Below, piece by piece: positions 44,734 through 53,486 of a DNA stretch of 64,000 nucleotides. Each line of letters opens with the position of its first letter. The first letter of the stretch is position 1. Source of the DNA: Mogibacterium sp. (GTDB taxonomy: Bacteria; Bacillota; Clostridia; Peptostreptococcales; Anaerovoracaceae); the NCBI GenBank assembly GCA_017405845.1, contig JAFQZQ010000002.1:62001-126000 (forward strand), written 5' to 3'. Both the position numbers and the translations under genes were made by a program. The notes below the pieces were generated by a model that had not been told where the DNA came from, did not search any database, and saw nothing but the letters and a program-made list of their open reading frames with translations.

Positions 44734-45525
44734 ATGTTAGTTGTAATAAAGGGCGCCGGCGACCTGGCCAGCGGTATAGCCACAAGGCTTTATCGTTCAC
44801 GTTTCGACATAGTAATGACAGACCTGCCGGTGCCTACGGCAGTGCGCAGGACGGTGGCTTTTTCGGAAGCCATCCGTCTTGGCAGTACTGATGTAGAAGG
44901 TATAGAAGCAAAACGCGCGGAGAGCGCAGAAGAGGTGCGTGAGTGCATCGCTAAGGGGATCATTCCGGTGGTTCCTGATCCGGAAGCAAAGATCATAAAT
45001 GATCTGAAACCCGAGGTCATAGTAGATGCAATACTCGCAAAGAGAAACACGGGCACGCATATGGACGATGCTCCGCTCGTGATTGGAGTCGGTCCGGGCT
45101 TCACCGCCGGCGTGGACTGCCATGCCGTGATAGAGACAAAGCGCGGGCACACTCTTGGCAGAGTCATAAGAGAGGGCTCTGCCATTCCGAACACCGGCGT
45201 GCCGGGCAATATCGGCGGTCAGACTATCAGACGCCTCATAAAAGCTCCTGTTGACGGAGTGTTCCATCCCGAAAAGAAGATAGGAGATCTTGTAAAAGAG
45301 GGTGACCGTGTCGCGAATGTCGACAAAGTACCGGTATATGCTCAGACTGACGGTATGATAAGAGGATTGCTGCAGGATGGAGTCCCGGTCACAAAGGGAC
45401 TCAAGTCCGGCGATGTTGATCCGAGAGGGAGCGTGATCGACTACATGACAGTATCCGACAAAGCGCTGGCCATTGGCGGCGGTGTACTCGAGGCAATACT
45501 GGGATATGCGGGAGACAGGCTCTGA
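44734..45525 (+). CDS. yqeB: YqeB, selenium-dependent molybdenum hydroxylase system protein
   Basis: This 263-residue protein begins with a Rossmann-like IKGAGDLASGIATRL and contains the conserved GVGPGFTAGVDCHAVIET and GNIGGQTIRRLIKAP segments of the YqeB/EF2563 family. Comparative genomics links YqeB, YqeC and SelD to molybdenum hydroxylases carrying a labile selenium ligand. Its biochemical role is still unclear. It sits 17 bases after ygfK and 17 bases before a ferredoxin gene. With the YqeC fusion at 29044 it implies a selenium-dependent hydroxylase system, although selD is not in this window. Confidence 0.92.
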   Translation: MLVVIKGAGDLASGIATRLYRSRFDIVMTDLPVPTAVRRTVAFSEAIRLGSTDVEGIEAKRAESAEEVRECIAKGIIPVVPDPEAKIINDLKPEVIVDAILAKRNTGTHMDDAPLVIGVGPGFTAGVDCHAVIETKRGHTLGRVIREGSAIPNTGVPGNIGGQTIRRLIKAPVDGVFHPEKKIGDLVKEGDRVANVDKVPVYAQTDGMIRGLLQDGVPVTKGLKSGDVDPRGSVIDYMTVSDKALAIGGGVLEAILGYAGDRL

Positions 45526-45542
45526 AGGATTGGAGATAAAAA

Positions 45543-46082
45543 ATGGCTAAGAGAATAAAGAAGACCTCGTATATCCGGTGCAGGGGCGGAAGTCCGCTTC
45601 TCGAGGGGATAGACAGAGCGTCACTTCCAAAGGACTGCAGTGCGATACTGAAGCTGTATCCTGACGGGATAAGCAAATGCAGATACGGATGCCTCGGAGG
45701 CGGCTCATGCGAAGCTGCCTGCCATCTTGCGGCGATCAAAGTAGAAGGAGGAGGCCCTCCTGTAGTCGACAGTGCAAAATGTGTCGGCTGCGGACTTTGC
45801 TTGCGTGTCTGCCCGCAGAACCTCATAGAGATAATACTTCCTGAGTATAATATCCAGCCTAAGTGCAGCAACCGCGACCTCGGAAAGACCGCTCGCGAGG
45901 CATGTGAAAACTCATGCATCGCATGCAAAATATGCGAAAAAGCATGTCCGGCAGGAGCAATAAGCGTAGCAGACGGAAAACCGGTGATCGATCCGGCGAA
46001 ATGTATCTGCTGCGGCATGTGCGCAGTCAAATGTCCGCGCGGAGTCATAAGAGACTCCCACGGTATAATGACCGCTGACTGA
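45543..46082 (+). CDS. RnfB-like multi-cluster ferredoxin
   Basis: This 179-residue, cysteine-rich soluble protein resembles the ferredoxin part of RnfB without the membrane anchor. An N-terminal CRYGCLGGGSCEAAC motif is followed by the [4Fe-4S] motif CVGCGLCLRVCP, then CIACKICEKACP and CICCGMCAVKCP with CPRG. The pattern is consistent with at least three clusters. It probably accepts electrons from the hydroxylase encoded 22 bases downstream or from YgfK, and passes them to the cell's ferredoxin or Rnf pool (inference from gene order). The ATG lies after GGAGATAAAA. Confidence 0.88.
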   Translation: MAKRIKKTSYIRCRGGSPLLEGIDRASLPKDCSAILKLYPDGISKCRYGCLGGGSCEAACHLAAIKVEGGGPPVVDSAKCVGCGLCLRVCPQNLIEIILPEYNIQPKCSNRDLGKTAREACENSCIACKICEKACPAGAISVADGKPVIDPAKCICCGMCAVKCPRGVIRDSHGIMTAD

Positions 46083-46090
46083 TAATGCAG

Positions 46091-46107
46091 AGGAGGTGAG
46101 ACCAATT
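46091..46107 (+). promoter_or_regulatory. Ribosome site implying an ATT start for the xanthine dehydrogenase gene
   Basis: AGGAGGTGAG at 46091-46100 is a near-perfect anti-16S match. The only in-frame codons nearby are GTG at 46096, inside this site, and ATT at 46105, 8 bases past AGGAGG. No ATG is in frame. The protein family start (YTFTVNG) fits the ATT. Confidence 0.55.
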
Positions 46108-48975
46108 TCCTATACATTCACAGTAAACGGAATAGAAAGAACTACCGAAGAAAAGAAGCCTCTGCTCAGATATCTCAGGGATGACCTTAAGCTGTATTCG
46201 GTAAAAGACGGATGCTCGGAAGGAGCCTGCGGCACCTGTACGATCGTTGTGGACGGTTATGCTGTCAAGGCTTGTGTCCTCACAACCGACAGAGCAGTCG
46301 GCAAGAACATCATAACAGTAGAAGGCCTGAGCCTGCGTGAGAAGGAAGCTTTCGTGTACGCGTTCGGAACGGCAGGATCCGTCCAGTGCGGCTTCTGCAT
46401 ACCTGGCATGGTAATGGCCGGCAAGGCGCTCATCGACCGCAATCCGGATCCGACAGAAGAAGAGATCAAGAAGGCGATCAAGGGAAATGTTTGCCGCTGC
46501 ACGGGATACAAAAAGATCATCAACGGTATCAAACGCGCTGCAGCTATTCTGCGCGGAGAAGAAGAGGTGAGGCAGATCAGCCAGTTTACCGGCAAGATGC
46601 TGCCTGAGCAGAACGAATTTATCTCGGTAGTAGGTTCCAACTATGACCCGGAGCGCGCCTCTGGCATTGAAAACTACGAAAACAGAGGAAACAGCTCTCA
46701 ATACGGAATGGGAAAGAACGTGTTCCGTATCGATGTCAGAAAGAAGGTGCTGGGCTACGGAAAGTATCCTGACGATATCGGACCGGAGTACTTCGTCCCT
46801 GCAGACAGACCTGACCTGATAATGGAGCAGACAGGCTGGAGCGAAAAAGAGTACGAGGAAGCTGCTGCAAATGGAAAGGTCAAAGCCGGGAAGACCATCT
46901 ACAAAAGTGATGAGCCTCTCGTAAACCTGTGCGTCGCAGTAGATCCTGAAATGCCTCCTATGGCATACGCTTCAGCAGTGCGTTCAGACTACCCGAGAGC
47001 GATAGTAAAAAAGATTAATAAAGAAAAAGCAGAGTCCCTGCCGGGAGTGCTTGGAGTGCTCACGGCTGCTGATGTGCCGAACAACAAGGTCGGCCACATA
47101 CAGCAGGACTGGGATGTAATGATAGCAGAAGGCGATACGACCAGAATGGTAGGAGACACCATCTGCGTTGTAGTTGCAGAGTCGCCTTACATACTTGAAC
47201 AGGCAAAGAAGGCGGTAAAGGTAGAATACGAGCCACTCGAGCCTGTGAGAAGCATATCCGAAGCAAGGGCTGAAGGGGCACCTAAGATCCATGAGAACGG
47301 CAACCTCTGCCAGCAGAGGCACGTTGTCAGAGGAGACGCCGCTAAGGCACTCGCGGAGTCGGCATTTACTGCTACTGAGTCGTTCACCACACCGTTTACG
47401 GAGCATGCCTTCCTTGAACCTGAGTGCGCTGTATCGTTCCCGTACGGGGATGGAGTCAAGATCCTTTCGACCGACCAGGGCGCTTACGATACCAGACACG
47501 AGGTAGCTATTATGCTTGGCTGGGAGGACTGCCAGGATCGCATAGTGGTCGAGAATCAGCTCATCGGAGGCGGATTTGGAGGCAAGGAAGACGTTACCAC
47601 GCAGCATCTGACTGCTCTTGCAGCACTGAAGTTCGGAAGGCCGGTCAAGATGAAGTTCAGCCGCGCCGAGTCTCTGAGGGTACACCCTAAGAGGCATTAC
47701 ATGGAAGGAACTTTCACGATAGGCTGCGATGAGAACGGAATACTTACAGGACTCGACTGCGAGATCAACTTTGATACCGGCGCATATGCCAGCCTTTGCG
47801 GACCTGTTCTTGAAAGAGCATGCACGCACAGCGTAGGACCATACAATTACCATAACACGGATATCCGCGGATTCGGATATTACACCAACAATCCTCCTGC
47901 AGGAGCGTTCAGAGGCTTCGGAGTATGTCAGAGCCAGTTTGCGCTTGAGTCGCTCCTGAATGTGCTTGCAAAGAAGGTCGGCATCAGCCCATGGGAGATA
48001 AGATACCGCAATGCGATCGAGCCGGGCCTTGAATTGCCGAACGGGCAGATAGCTGACGTTTCAACTGCTCTGAAGGAGACTCTCGTAGCGGTCAAGCCAT
48101 ACTTCGACGATGCACCGGAAGACAGAGTCGGCATAGCATGCGCGATGAAGAATGCCGGTGTAGGCGTAGGTCTGCCTGACAAAGGAAGGGCAGAGCTGAG
48201 GGTAAAGGACGGCCTGGTCTGGATATTCACAGCCGCTTCAGATATCGGTCAGGGATGCCAGACGGTATTCCTGCAGGATGTGGCTCAGGCTACGGATCTG
48301 CCGATAACCAAGATCTGGGTAGGCAACAGCAACACGGAAAACGCTCCTAACTCCGGAACCACATCGGGATCAAGACAGACTCTGGTAACGGGTGAAGCCG
48401 TAAGAGGCGCTGCGCTCAAGCTTAAGAAAGCCATGGACGAGGAGGGCGTTACAGAGGAGAACCTCGATAAACTGAATGGCAGAAAGTTCTTCTATGAGTA
48501 CTTTGAGCCTACGGACAAGCTGGGTTCAGACAAACCGCATCCGAAGAGCCACATCGCATACGGCTTTGCTACGAACGTTGCGGTACTCGATGCCGAAGGA
48601 AAAGTCACAGACATATATGCAGCCTTTGATGCGGGTAAGGTAGTAAATCCGCTGTCGATGTCGGGCCAGATAGAGGGTGGTGTACTTATGAGCATGGGAT
48701 ACGCGCTCACCGAGAGCTGGCCTCTCGATAACTGCGTGCCTACCGCAAAGTACGGAACACTCGGACTGCTGCGCTCAACGGATATTCCTGAACTGCACGC
48801 TATTCATGTAGAGAAGGACGAGCTCCTTGAAGCGTCATACGGCGCAAAGGGCGTGGGCGAGATCACATCCATACCTGCTGCACCTGCGATAGCCGGAGCT
48901 TACTACGCACGCGACGGAGTGCTGCGTACGAAGCTGCCGCTGGAGGACACATATTACACGAAAACCAAGAAATAG
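46105..48975 (+). CDS. Selenium-dependent-type xanthine dehydrogenase (fused 2Fe-2S and molybdenum subunits)
   Basis: This roughly 957-residue protein joins an intact two-cluster ferredoxin domain (DGCSEGACGTCT, later C, then QCGFCIPG and VCRCTGY) to a full molybdenum subunit. The latter has GGGFGGKED, the substrate arginine R603 in GAFRGFGVCQ, and the catalytic Glu in YGAKGVGEIT. The architecture matches the selenium-dependent xanthine dehydrogenase family found with YqeB. A purine such as xanthine, hypoxanthine or urate-level intermediates is the expected substrate. No in-frame UGA is present, so selenium would be a cofactor ligand and not selenocysteine. The ATT start is my best reading; GTG at 46096 is the alternative. 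The stop precedes hyuA by 2 bases. Confidence 0.88.
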   Translation: MSYTFTVNGIERTTEEKKPLLRYLRDDLKLYSVKDGCSEGACGTCTIVVDGYAVKACVLTTDRAVGKNIITVEGLSLREKEAFVYAFGTAGSVQCGFCIPGMVMAGKALIDRNPDPTEEEIKKAIKGNVCRCTGYKKIINGIKRAAAILRGEEEVRQISQFTGKMLPEQNEFISVVGSNYDPERASGIENYENRGNSSQYGMGKNVFRIDVRKKVLGYGKYPDDIGPEYFVPADRPDLIMEQTGWSEKEYEEAAANGKVKAGKTIYKSDEPLVNLCVAVDPEMPPMAYASAVRSDYPRAIVKKINKEKAESLPGVLGVLTAADVPNNKVGHIQQDWDVMIAEGDTTRMVGDTICVVVAESPYILEQAKKAVKVEYEPLEPVRSISEARAEGAPKIHENGNLCQQRHVVRGDAAKALAESAFTATESFTTPFTEHAFLEPECAVSFPYGDGVKILSTDQGAYDTRHEVAIMLGWEDCQDRIVVENQLIGGGFGGKEDVTTQHLTALAALKFGRPVKMKFSRAESLRVHPKRHYMEGTFTIGCDENGILTGLDCEINFDTGAYASLCGPVLERACTHSVGPYNYHNTDIRGFGYYTNNPPAGAFRGFGVCQSQFALESLLNVLAKKVGISPWEIRYRNAIEPGLELPNGQIADVSTALKETLVAVKPYFDDAPEDRVGIACAMKNAGVGVGLPDKGRAELRVKDGLVWIFTAASDIGQGCQTVFLQDVAQATDLPITKIWVGNSNTENAPNSGTTSGSRQTLVTGEAVRGAALKLKKAMDEEGVTEENLDKLNGRKFFYEYFEPTDKLGSDKPHPKSHIAYGFATNVAVLDAEGKVTDIYAAFDAGKVVNPLSMSGQIEGGVLMSMGYALTESWPLDNCVPTAKYGTLGLLRSTDIPELHAIHVEKDELLEASYGAKGVGEITSIPAAPAIAGAYYARDGVLRTKLPLEDTYYTKTKK

Positions 48976-48977
48976 CC

Positions 48978-50384
48978 ATGAAAAAACTTATAAAAAACGG
49001 AATGATCGCAACAGATGCGGATGTATTCGAAGGCGACATTCTGATTGACGGAGAAAAGATTATCGAAATAGGAAAGGGACTTTCCGCTGAAGGTGCTGAA
49101 GTCATAGACGCATCGGGCAAATACGTTCTGCCGGGCGCGGTCGACGTGCATACACACATGGATCTTGATGTAGGTATTGCAAGGGCTATAGACGATTTTT
49201 ACGACGGAACCGTTGCCGCTGCCTGCGGAGGTACAACTACCATAGTCGACCACATGGCTTTCGGGCCGAAGGACTGCAGCCTGTGGCATCAGGTGAATGA
49301 GTATCACCGTCTGGCTGACGGCAATGCGGTAGTCGACTACGGATTCCACGGCGTCATGCAGCACCCTATTACTGATGACCGTCTGAGAGAGCTCACCGAG
49401 CTCAAGGAGCAGGAAGGCATAAGCAGCGTCAAGGTATACATGACATATGACTACATGCTTCTTGATGACGAGATCTTCAATGTGCTGCGTGCTGCAAAGG
49501 AAGCCGGAGTAGTGATTACCGTTCACTGCGAGAACCATGGAGTCATACAGCAGCTGCGTAAGGAATTAGTTGAAGCCGGCAAAGTCGAGGCGAAATACCA
49601 TCCGCTCAGCAGGCCTGCGAGATGCGAGGCTGAGGCCGTAAACAGGATGATCCATCTGGCTGCTATGGCCGGCGACGCTCCGCTGTACATTGTGCATCTG
49701 TCGAGCGCCGAGGGCCTTCACGAGGTGATCAGGGCAAGGGCAGAGCACAGACCGAATCTTGGAGTCGAGACCTGCACACAGTACCTTATACTCACAGATA
49801 AGGAGTATGAGGATCCGAAGGAGGGACTCAAGGCGATCATGTCTCCGCCGCTCCGCAAGGATAATGACAGGGAGGAGCTGTGGCAGGCTCTGGCAGACGG
49901 TGACATAATCGATACAGTGGCTACAGATCACTGCCCGTTCCACTTTAAGGCCGGCAAGGCGGAAAAGCAGTACGGAAAGGATGACTTCACAAAGTGTCCT
50001 AACGGAGCACCGGGAGTGCAGGAAAGACTCATGCTGCTCTTCTCCGAAGGCTTCATGAAGGGACGGATCAGCCTGCCTCAGGTGGTGAAATACAGCTCTT
50101 CAAATCCATGCCGCATGTTCGGCATGTACCCTCAGAAGGGAAGCCTGGAGCCGGGCACAGACGCTGATATAGTCATTATCGATCCGGCGGAGAAAACTAA
50201 AATAGATGCAGGTTTTATTAAAGGTGCATCTGACTATTCGTGCTATGAGGGAATGGAACTTGAGGGGCGCATCGAGAAGGTGCTGCTGAGAGGTGAAGAG
50301 ATTGTAAACGCTGGAGAATTCCTTGGTAAACGAGGAGACGGAAGATATCTGAAGCGCGGAGACAGCGTGCTTGTAAAACAATAA
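48978..50384 (+). CDS. hyuA: Dihydropyrimidinase/hydantoinase-type cyclic amidohydrolase (HyuA)
   Basis: This 468-residue amidohydrolase has the metal motif DVHTHMDLD with H58 and H60, the carboxylated-lysine candidate K152 in SSVKVYMTYD, and VHCEN. YIVHLSSAEG and TDHCPFHF complete the active-site set. It opens cyclic amide rings such as hydantoins or dihydropyrimidines and, in purine clusters, ring-opening intermediates. The ATG follows the dehydrogenase stop by 2 bases with no clear ribosome site, implying translational coupling. It ends the long operon before a promoter region at 50425. Confidence 0.93.
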   Translation: MKKLIKNGMIATDADVFEGDILIDGEKIIEIGKGLSAEGAEVIDASGKYVLPGAVDVHTHMDLDVGIARAIDDFYDGTVAAACGGTTTIVDHMAFGPKDCSLWHQVNEYHRLADGNAVVDYGFHGVMQHPITDDRLRELTELKEQEGISSVKVYMTYDYMLLDDEIFNVLRAAKEAGVVITVHCENHGVIQQLRKELVEAGKVEAKYHPLSRPARCEAEAVNRMIHLAAMAGDAPLYIVHLSSAEGLHEVIRARAEHRPNLGVETCTQYLILTDKEYEDPKEGLKAIMSPPLRKDNDREELWQALADGDIIDTVATDHCPFHFKAGKAEKQYGKDDFTKCPNGAPGVQERLMLLFSEGFMKGRISLPQVVKYSSSNPCRMFGMYPQKGSLEPGTDADIVIIDPAEKTKIDAGFIKGASDYSCYEGMELEGRIEKVLLRGEEIVNAGEFLGKRGDGRYLKRGDSVLVKQ

Positions 50385-50424
50385 GAAAAAGCTAAAACTA
50401 TTGTAGATATTTGATCGGAAACTA

Positions 50425-50452
50425 TTGAATAACAGGAAAACCGGCGTATAAT
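50425..50452 (+). promoter_or_regulatory. Promoter of ygeW-arcC
   Basis: TTGAAT (50425-50430) and TATAAT (50447-50452) are 16 bases apart, 77 bases before ygeW, in an AT-rich gap of 145 bases. It gives ygeW and carbamate kinase separate control from the upstream operon. Confidence 0.75.
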
Positions 50453-50529
50453 TAAATTAATTTAGGAAACATAAAAATAATTTTGTTATAAACGATATAC
50501 CAAATTAGCAGAGACAGAAGGAGAGAAAA

Positions 50530-51726
50530 ATGTCAAAGACAATTGAACTCGCAGAAAAGCTCGCGAAGCTGAACATCGCAGACATGTATGAGAACGATTT
50601 CTTCCTTACATGGGAGAAGACAGACGATGAGATCGAAGCTGTATTTGCCGTAGCGGATGCTCTGAGAGATCTGAGAGAGCGCAATAAATCCACAAAGATT
50701 TTTGACTCCGGACTCGGAATCTCCATTTTCCGCGATAATTCCACAAGAACCCGTTTCTCATTTGCGAGCGCATGCAATCTGCTCGGACTTGAGGTAGCGG
50801 ATCTCGACGAGAAGAAATCGCAGATCGCTCATGGTGAGACTGTACGCGAAACAGCTACCATGATTTCGTTCATGGCAGATGTCATCGGTATCCGCGACGA
50901 TATGTACATCGGAAAAGGTAATGCTTACATGCACGAATTCGTTGATTCAGTCACACAGGCATTTAAGGACGGCGAACTCGAGCAGAAGCCGACACTCGTA
51001 AACCTGCAGTGCGATATCGACCATCCTACACAGTCAATGGCCGATGCTCTGCACATAATCCATGAATTCGGCGGTGTAGAAAACCTGAAGGGAAAGAAGA
51101 TCGCAATGAGCTGGGCTTACTCGCCATCATACGGCAAGCCGCTTTCAGTTCCACAGGGAATCATCGGACTTCTGACACGTTTCGGAATGGACGTTGTTCT
51201 TGCTCATCCGGAAGGATATGAAGTAATGAGCGATGTTGTTGAGGTCGCAAAGAAGAATGCGGCTGAAAACGGCGGAAAGTTCACAGTAACAAATGATATG
51301 AAGGAAGCTTTCAAGGACGCTGATGTCGTTTATCCAAAGAGCTGGGCACCTTACGCAGCAATGGAAGTTCGTACAGACCTCTATGGCAAGGGCGACTTCG
51401 ATGGCATTGACAAGCTCGAAAAGGAACTGCTCGCTCAGAACGCAACTCATCAGGACTGGCTCGTTGATGATGAGATGATGGAGCTGACAAAGAACGGACT
51501 CGATACTCTGTACATGCATCCGCTTCCTGCAGACATCCAGGGCATCTCCTGCGAGCATGGTGAAGTAACTGCAAAGGTATTCGATCACGCACGTGATTCT
51601 CTGTACAAAGAGGCATCGAATAAGCCTTACATCATCGCAGCAATGATCTTCCTTGCTAAGGTTAAGGATCCTGTAGCTGCACTGAAAAAGCTTGATGAAG
51701 AAGCAACACCGAGAAAATCTTTTTAA
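50530..51726 (+). CDS. ygeW: Knotted carbamoyltransferase YgeW
   Basis: This 398-residue protein belongs to the aspartate/ornithine carbamoyltransferase superfamily. The carbamoyl phosphate site is DNSTRTRFS (STRTR 71-75), and HPTQSMAD and the C-terminal MHPLPADIQG are also present. YgeW-type enzymes have an unknown carbamoyl acceptor. In purine clusters they are thought to form carbamoyl phosphate by phosphorolysis of a ureido intermediate, which carbamate kinase then uses to make ATP. The carbamate kinase gene follows after 17 bases. Codon bias toward AAG, GAC and AAC suggests high expression. A strong GGAG site precedes the ATG. Confidence 0.94.
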   Translation: MSKTIELAEKLAKLNIADMYENDFFLTWEKTDDEIEAVFAVADALRDLRERNKSTKIFDSGLGISIFRDNSTRTRFSFASACNLLGLEVADLDEKKSQIAHGETVRETATMISFMADVIGIRDDMYIGKGNAYMHEFVDSVTQAFKDGELEQKPTLVNLQCDIDHPTQSMADALHIIHEFGGVENLKGKKIAMSWAYSPSYGKPLSVPQGIIGLLTRFGMDVVLAHPEGYEVMSDVVEVAKKNAAENGGKFTVTNDMKEAFKDADVVYPKSWAPYAAMEVRTDLYGKGDFDGIDKLEKELLAQNATHQDWLVDDEMMELTKNGLDTLYMHPLPADIQGISCEHGEVTAKVFDHARDSLYKEASNKPYIIAAMIFLAKVKDPVAALKKLDEEATPRKSF

Positions 51727-51743
51727 AAGAAGGTAAACCTCAA

Positions 51744-52688
51744 ATGGAAAAGAAAAAAATAGTAGTCGCGCTCGGCGGCAACGCCCTGGGCAGCAATTTG
51801 TTAGAGCAGATGATCTCAGTTACAGATGCTGTGAAGCCGATCGCTGATCTCATCGAGGAAGGCTATGAAGTGGTCATCACACACGGAAACGGTCCTCAGG
51901 TAGGAGTTATCCAGGATGCCATGACGCTTCTTTCGAGAGAGAACCCTGAGAAGCACCCGCATTTTCCTCTGTCCGTCTGCACGGCAATGAGCCAGGGCTA
52001 TATCGGATACGATATCACCAACAAGCTGAGGGAGGAGCTTCTCGACAGAGGCATCGATAAAGGCGTTTCCTGCGTTCTTACCCAGGTAGAGGTAGATCCG
52101 GACGATCCTGCTTTTCAGAATCCTACGAAGCCTATCGGCCCGTTCCTGACAAAAGAGGAAGCCGAAGCTAAAAAGAAGCTGAGAAATCATGTCTTCATAG
52201 AGGACTCCGGAAGAGGCTACAGAAGAGTGGTAGCAAGCCCAAAGCCGATATCTATCATTGAGATCAATACGATCAAGGATCTTGCAGACTCGGGTCATGT
52301 AGTCATAGCTGCAGGCGGCGGCGGTATCCCTGTATTCAGAGCAGAGAACAATCACCTTAAGGGTGCGCCGGCTGTTATCGATAAGGATCGCGCATCCGAG
52401 CTTCTGGCAGAGGAGCTGGATGCAGACTTCCTGATCATACTGACTGCGGTTGAGAACGCTGCGATCAACTTCGGAAAACCGGACGAGCAGAAGCTCGGCG
52501 AGATCAGCATTGAAGAGGCTAAGAAGTACATGGCAGAAGGTCAGTTTGCACCCGGCTCCATGCTTCCTAAGGTCGAGGCTGCTGTGAAGTTCGCAGAGTC
52601 AAAGCCGGGCAGAATAGCTCTTATCACGCTGCTCGAGAAGGCAAGAGACGGAATCAACGGCAAGACCGGAACACGTATCCACGCATAA
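51744..52688 (+). CDS. arcC: Carbamate kinase
   Basis: This 314-residue protein matches carbamate kinase (ArcC/YqeA) in length and motifs: VVALGGNAL at the start, THGNGPQVG, PKPISIIEI, AAGGGGIPV, and DKDRASELLAEEL. It transfers phosphate from carbamoyl phosphate to ADP, giving ATP, CO2 and ammonia. Pairing with ygeW makes this the ATP-yielding last step of the purine pathway. It ends at a hairpin shared with the convergent regulator gene. Confidence 0.96.
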   Translation: MEKKKIVVALGGNALGSNLLEQMISVTDAVKPIADLIEEGYEVVITHGNGPQVGVIQDAMTLLSRENPEKHPHFPLSVCTAMSQGYIGYDITNKLREELLDRGIDKGVSCVLTQVEVDPDDPAFQNPTKPIGPFLTKEEAEAKKKLRNHVFIEDSGRGYRRVVASPKPISIIEINTIKDLADSGHVVIAAGGGGIPVFRAENNHLKGAPAVIDKDRASELLAEELDADFLIILTAVENAAINFGKPDEQKLGEISIEEAKKYMAEGQFAPGSMLPKVEAAVKFAESKPGRIALITLLEKARDGINGKTGTRIHA

Positions 52689-52714
52689 TAAAAGCGCGCC
52701 TCTCTGAGGCGCGC
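52687..52714 (-). terminator. Hairpin terminator between convergent arcC and the YheO-like gene
   Basis: GCGCGCCTC (52694-52702) pairs with GAGGCGCGC (52706-52714) around TCT. On the minus strand it is followed by TTTTATTAT, a classic terminator for the regulator gene. On the plus strand there is no T-run, so it only partly ends arcC transcripts. Confidence 0.85.
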
Positions 52715-52728
52715 GGCATTGCTCAATA

Positions 52729-53376
52729 CTACTTGGCGGTCGATCTGATCTCGTCAAGGTAGCTGTAGAGGGTGTAGGTGGATATGCCGAAATACTGGCA
52801 AACCTTCGGACCCGACTTGGTTATGAGGAAGGCTCCGCGTTCATCGAGGAACCTTATGGCGCGAATCTTCTCATCCTTGCTCATCATGGCTGTCGGCTTG
52901 CCTACGATCTTGACGCTCTGGTTGAGCAGCTCATCGAGCAGGTCGTATACATTACCGGAGATGGACTCAGGATCATGAACCGGATGATCCTGACCGGTGA
53001 ACGCACGGATGGCATCATCCACAGCAACAAACATGCTTATGTCGTAATTGATGCCTATGAGTCCGATCACTTTATCATCATCATCGCGTATGAAGATGGT
53101 GGTGGACTTCAGGACTCTGCCGTCAGCTGTCTTGGTGAAATAGGCGATGCGGTCCTCGAGCTTTTCGGGATCCTCCCCGAGAGACTCAAGCACGATGTGC
53201 GACGGACCGTCACCGATGGAGCGGCCTGTAACATGACCGTTCTCGATGGCTATGATGGTATGTTCAAGGTCTTCGCCTCTGAGGTCGTGGATCACGATTT
53301 CACAGTTGTGACCGAACTGGCCGGCCAGACCCTTAGCTACATTTGCAGCAAATTCAAATCGTTTATCAGGCTTCAT
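52729..53376 (-). CDS. YheO/DauR-like PAS-HTH transcriptional regulator
   Basis: This 215-residue protein has an N-terminal YheO-type PAS domain (about 10-130; HDLRGEDLEHTI, KSTTIFIRDDD, GINYDISMF) and a C-terminal HTH_22 domain (about 160-212; VCQYFGISTYTLYSYLDEIR). Members of this family sense small metabolites; DauR responds to arginine stereoisomers. It lies between arcC and ygeY on the opposite strand and is divergent from ygeY, so it probably regulates the ygeW-arcC and ygeY units. The ligand is unknown. Confidence 0.87.
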   Translation of the reverse strand: MKPDKRFEFAANVAKGLAGQFGHNCEIVIHDLRGEDLEHTIIAIENGHVTGRSIGDGPSHIVLESLGEDPEKLEDRIAYFTKTADGRVLKSTTIFIRDDDDKVIGLIGINYDISMFVAVDDAIRAFTGQDHPVHDPESISGNVYDLLDELLNQSVKIVGKPTAMMSKDEKIRAIRFLDERGAFLITKSGPKVCQYFGISTYTLYSYLDEIRSTAK

Positions 53377-53486
53377 ATGATGAACTCACTTTCGTATGAT
53401 GCTTTGAAAAATACGTATACATTTTAACAACAAAAATATTTTTACACAATAAAAAAGATTCATCGCAAATCACGGAGGTAGATAGA

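Noticed and set aside
46984..47853. 289-residue antisense open frame opposite the xanthine dehydrogenase
   Set aside because: The plus strand encodes conserved molybdenum-domain motifs throughout; the antisense product has no recognisable domain.
46105..48975. Selenocysteine in the selenium-type xanthine dehydrogenase
   Set aside because: There is no in-frame TGA. Selenium in this family is a labile cofactor ligand, consistent with YqeB and YqeC.
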